From: Streptomyces triculaminicus
GTDB lineage: Bacteria > Actinomycetota > Actinomycetes > Streptomycetales > Streptomycetaceae
Assembly (NCBI RefSeq): GCF_017349075.1
Contig: NZ_JAFMOF010000001.1
Location: forward strand, 1,426,001 to 1,490,000
Length of the DNA: 64,000 bases
Direction: 5' to 3'
Within the stretch, counting starts at the first letter, position 1, and each line of letters starts with the position of its first letter. The notes beneath the pieces were generated by a model. It saw only the letters and a program-made list of their open reading frames with translations, was not told the DNA's origin and did no database searches. The translations under genes were made by a program, and so were the position numbers. Shown piece by piece: positions 61,533-64,000 of this stretch.

Positions 61533-62021
61533 ATGGTCTGCGAAGCGTGCGACGGTCCGTACGCCAGGTGGGTCGTCGGCCGGGGCACGGCGCTCTGCGT
61601 GCCGTGCGAGCGGGTCGGCGCCGGGCGGCGCAGCCGGGAGCCGGTGCTCGTGGGCGAGGTGCTGGGGGCCACGGCCGACGCGCTGGGGCTCGCGAGCCGT
61701 CCGGACCCGGTCGTGCCGGGCCCGTGGGGCGGGGGCGGAGCGGTGTGCCGGGCCTGTGGCGGACGCGCCGCGTGGCATCGCACCGCGGGGGGCCGATGGG
61801 TCCTGATCCAGGCGGGCGAATGGCCGGTGGCCGCCGTTCCGGCCGGCAGGCGCTGGCGGATCGCGGGTGACGGCACGGCCGTCCGCCTCGGGGCGGCCGC
61901 CGCCCCGTCCGACCGGTGCCGGGTCGGCCATGCCGACGTGTGCCCGGCGCGCCCGGCTCCGTACGACTCGCCGCCGCTGCTCGCGCTGTGGAACCGCAAC
62001 GCCCGGCGGGCGGCGTTATGA
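61533..62021 (+). CDS. DUF6083-like protein with two CxxC motifs
   Basis: 162 aa. Two treble-clef-like parts: CEACDGPYARWVVGRGTALCVPC near the start and CRACGGRAAWHRTAGGRWVLI in the middle, then a 3' end with CRVGHADVCPARPAPYDSPPLLALWNRN. The cysteine pairs should bind zinc. I recognise it as of the DUF6083 type, common in Streptomyces with no known role. ATG 61533 is preceded by a GGAGGGGG tract. Confidence 0.7.
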   Translation: MVCEACDGPYARWVVGRGTALCVPCERVGAGRRSREPVLVGEVLGATADALGLASRPDPVVPGPWGGGGAVCRACGGRAAWHRTAGGRWVLIQAGEWPVAAVPAGRRWRIAGDGTAVRLGAAAAPSDRCRVGHADVCPARPAPYDSPPLLALWNRNARRAAL

Positions 62022-62063
62022 GGGTGGGGTGGTGGCTGCCGGGACCATCGGACCGGCCGGGGG

Positions 62064-62672
62064 TCAGGCCTGGGCGAGGAGGCGGTCGAGCGCGCGCCGG
62101 GTGCGGTCGGGGGCGAGCGGGTCGGCGAAGAGCTGGATGGCCTGGTTCAGCGCCAGGTAGAGGCCGACGAGCTCGTACGCGACCTGCTCGGGGTCGGTGC
62201 CGGACGGCAGGTCGCCCGCCGTGACGGCGAGCCGCAGCTCGCCCACGAGCCGGCGCCGCCACAGCCGGTGGAGGCGGGCCACCGCCTCCCGTACGCGGCC
62301 GCCGCGGGCGTCGAACTCCACGGAGGCGGTCGTGAAGAGGCAGCCGCCGGGGAAGATCTCGCGTTCGTGCTCCAGGTAGGTGATCCAGGCCTCGCAGACG
62401 GCCCGCAGTCGCGGCAGGCCCGGAGTCTCGTGCGCGGCGGGTTGCCAGACCACGCGCAGGAAGACCGCCGACGCCTCGTCGAGCGTGGCGAGCTGGAGGG
62501 TCTCCTTGGTGCCGAAGTGGCCGAGGATGCCGGCCTTGCTCATGCCCAGGTCGGTCGCGAGGCGCCCGATCGTCAGCCCCTCCAGCCCTTCGACCGAGGC
62601 GATCGCGACGCCGCGTTCGACGATCCGCTCCCGCGTCCTGCGGGCTTCGGCGGCGGACTTGCGTGGGCTCAT
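62064..62672 (-). CDS. TetR/AcrR-family regulator
   Basis: 202 aa. DNA-binding domain TRERIVERGVAIASVEGLEGLTIGRLATDLGMSKAGILGHFGTKETLQLATLDEA with the LGM.K.G...HF recognition helix, and a TetR_C-type ligand domain (FPGGCLFTTASVEFDARGGRVREAVARL). It is divergent from the KAS III gene at 62802 with 129 nt between them, so it probably represses that gene. Confidence 0.87.
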   Translation of the reverse strand: MSPRKSAAEARRTRERIVERGVAIASVEGLEGLTIGRLATDLGMSKAGILGHFGTKETLQLATLDEASAVFLRVVWQPAAHETPGLPRLRAVCEAWITYLEHEREIFPGGCLFTTASVEFDARGGRVREAVARLHRLWRRRLVGELRLAVTAGDLPSGTDPEQVAYELVGLYLALNQAIQLFADPLAPDRTRRALDRLLAQA

Positions 62673-62801
62673 GCCGTCATCCTAGCCACTCGGCTCCCAT
62701 TTAGCTTCCGATCGATCGGTTGCTATATTCCCCGGCATCGCCCGCGGCGCACCGCCCGCGCCGCACTCCGCCCTGCCGCCACCGAGCCGAGGAGATCAGC
62801 C

Positions 62802-63776
62802 GTGCCGGGATCCCGTATCACCGCCCTGGGCCACTACCAGCCGTCGCGCGTCCTGACCAACGACGACCTGGCGGGCATGGTCGACACCAGCGACGCATGG
62901 ATCCGCCGGCGGACCGGCATCGCCACCCGCCGCATCGCCGCCGACACCGAAACGGTCACCGACATGGCGGCCGCCGCCGCGGCCAAGGCCCTCGCCGCGT
63001 CCGGCCTGCAACCCCGCGACATCGGTCTGGTCACCGTGGCGACCTGCACAGCCGTCGACCGCTGCCCCTCGACCGCCGCCCAGGTCGCCGGCCGCCTCGG
63101 CATCCCCGCCGCCGTGGCCTACGACCTGAACAACGGCTGCGCCGGCTTCTGCACCGCCCTCGCCGCCGCCGACCACTCACTGCGCGCCGGTGCGGCCCGC
63201 CACGCCCTGGTCATCGGTGCCGAGAAGATGTCGGCCGTCACCGACTGGAGCGACCGCGGCACCTGCGTCCTGCTGGGCGACGGCGCGGGCGCCGCCGTCA
63301 TCAGCGTCAGCGGCGACGAGCGGGACGGCGGGAACGCCGGCGAGCGGGACGGCATAGGTCCCGTCGTCTGGGGCTCCGACCCCACACGCTCCGACGCCGT
63401 CCGCCTGGCCGGCGACTGGCACCCGCGCTTCGCCCAGGAAGGCCAGACCGTCTTCCGCTGGGCCACCGGTGAACTCCCCGCCATCGCCCGCGAGGCCTGC
63501 CGCCGCGCCGGCATCACCCCGGCCGATCTCGCCGGCGTGGTGACCCACCAGGCCAACCTCCGCATCATCGAGGCCCTGACGCGCCACCTCGACCTGCCGG
63601 AACACGTCCTGATCGCCAAGGACGTCGTCGACTCCGGCAACACCTCCGCCGCGTCCGTGCCCCTCGCCCTGTCCAAGCTGACCGAGAGCGGCCGACTGCC
63701 GCAGGGCGGCCCGGTGCTGCTGCTGGCCTTCGGCGGCGGCCTGTCCTGGGCGGGCCAGGTCGTCACCTGCCCCTGA
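62802..63776 (+). CDS. 3-oxoacyl-ACP synthase III-like (FabH family)
   Basis: 324 aa thiolase fold. Catalytic triad visible: Cys in DLNNGCAGFCTALA, His in GVVTHQANLRIIEAL and Asn in VVDSGNTSAASVPLAL. The RRRTGIATRRIA motif near the start is as in FabH. It condenses an acyl-CoA with malonyl-ACP, or transfers an acyl group. It is a stand-alone copy divergent from a tetR gene and not in the fab operon (no fabD or acpP near), so a specialised role is likely. GTG 62802 has GAGGAGA upstream. Confidence 0.88.
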   Translation: MPGSRITALGHYQPSRVLTNDDLAGMVDTSDAWIRRRTGIATRRIAADTETVTDMAAAAAAKALAASGLQPRDIGLVTVATCTAVDRCPSTAAQVAGRLGIPAAVAYDLNNGCAGFCTALAAADHSLRAGAARHALVIGAEKMSAVTDWSDRGTCVLLGDGAGAAVISVSGDERDGGNAGERDGIGPVVWGSDPTRSDAVRLAGDWHPRFAQEGQTVFRWATGELPAIAREACRRAGITPADLAGVVTHQANLRIIEALTRHLDLPEHVLIAKDVVDSGNTSAASVPLALSKLTESGRLPQGGPVLLLAFGGGLSWAGQVVTCP

Positions 63777-63848
63777 CGAAGCCGGGCACTGATCCCGGCA
63801 CTGCCCGTGATCTGGCTCGCGATCTGGCTCGCGCGGGGGAGGCGCCGG

Positions 63849-64000
63849 GTGCGAGGCCGCTGCGAGACTGCCGATGTGCTCACGCTGATACGTCCGCTTT
63901 CGCGCGCGGACACCTACCGAGGCTGGCTGTACGCACTGCTCGGCGCGGCCACCGGCCTCCTGACCCTTCCCGTGGCGACGCTCGTCACCGCCGCGACCCC
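63849..64000 (+). CDS. N-terminus of a membrane sensor-like protein (cut by window end)
   Basis: The first 50 codons: MRGRCETADVLTLIRPLSRADTYRGWLYALLGAATGLLTLPVATLVTAAT. A hydrophobic helix starts at about residue 26. RADTYRGWLYALLG resembles the start of Streptomyces sensor histidine kinases with a putative sensor domain. GTG 63849 has GGGGAGG 6 nt upstream; GTG 63876 is an alternative. The rest lies outside the window, so the call is tentative. Confidence 0.5.
   Translation, partial: MRGRCETADVLTLIRPLSRADTYRGWLYALLGAATGLLTLPVATLVTAAT

Overview
The window is high-GC DNA with GTG/TTG starts, SARP and AfsR-type regulators, a tandem pair of sporulation sigma factors that I recognise as sigN/sigF, and the conserved order tRNA-Ser, tadA, tadA-associated protein, upp, LytR_C protein. 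This is a Streptomyces chromosome, or a very close relative.

Layout. (1) 1-9.5 kb: tRNA-Arg and tRNA-fMet, an amidohydrolase, an F420-type oxidoreductase, an orphan response regulator, a DHA2 exporter with a palindromic operator, a tetR gene between two inverted fold-back repeats and a 13-bp tandem array, a marR-exporter operon and a lipoprotein. (2) 9.6-12.2 kb: sigN, sigF, a Dabb protein and a 54-aa membrane protein. (3) 12.7-19 kb: a STAS protein, a frame-disrupted AfsR-like regulator, and a translationally coupled operon of a family-2B encapsulin shell (with cyclic-nucleotide domain) and a SufS-type cysteine desulfurase with a cargo-like N-terminal tail. (4) 19.7-39 kb: an apparent biosynthetic cluster with E1 alpha/beta, LeuC/LeuD, a short isopropylmalate-synthase-like enzyme, an aminotransferase, an isochorismatase-fold protein, a large FAD protein, a YrdC-like protein, an Fe(II)/2OG oxygenase, a cupin, an MFS transporter, many regulators and a GAPDH paralogue. 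There is no LeuB, PKS or NRPS. (5) 39.15-45.8 kb: a small island bounded by a partial duplication of the tRNA-Ser 3' end. It carries a four-gene operon: membrane protein, HerA-type ATPase, acidic-linker protein with a nuclease-toxin-like tip, and a small partner. (6) 45.8-50.7 kb: conserved housekeeping genes. (7) 50.8-61.3 kb: a second cluster, very likely for a pyrimidine-derived (toxoflavin/7-azapteridine-like) product. It has a RibD-type deaminase and reductase, GTP cyclohydrolase II, a WD40 protein, an FGE-fold protein, an OASS-like enzyme, ATP-grasp, FMN reductase, serine acetyltransferase, methyltransferase and exporter. Most of these genes overlap by 4 nt. (8) 61.5-64 kb: a DUF6083-type protein, TetR, KAS III and the start of a sensor-like membrane protein.

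How the genes work together. The two clusters each carry their own regulators and exporter. In cluster 4 the condensing enzyme and LeuCD would build a substituted malate from a 2-oxo acid. In cluster 7 GTP is opened to a diaminopyrimidine, and the OASS/SAT/ATP-grasp trio may attach a serine-derived unit.

Caution: six places show apparent single-base indels, mostly in G/C runs (tetR, the AfsR-like gene twice, the 34-kb MFS gene, the RibD-type reductase, the OASS-like gene). I suspect sequence errors for some of these and give intended gene limits where the frames show them.
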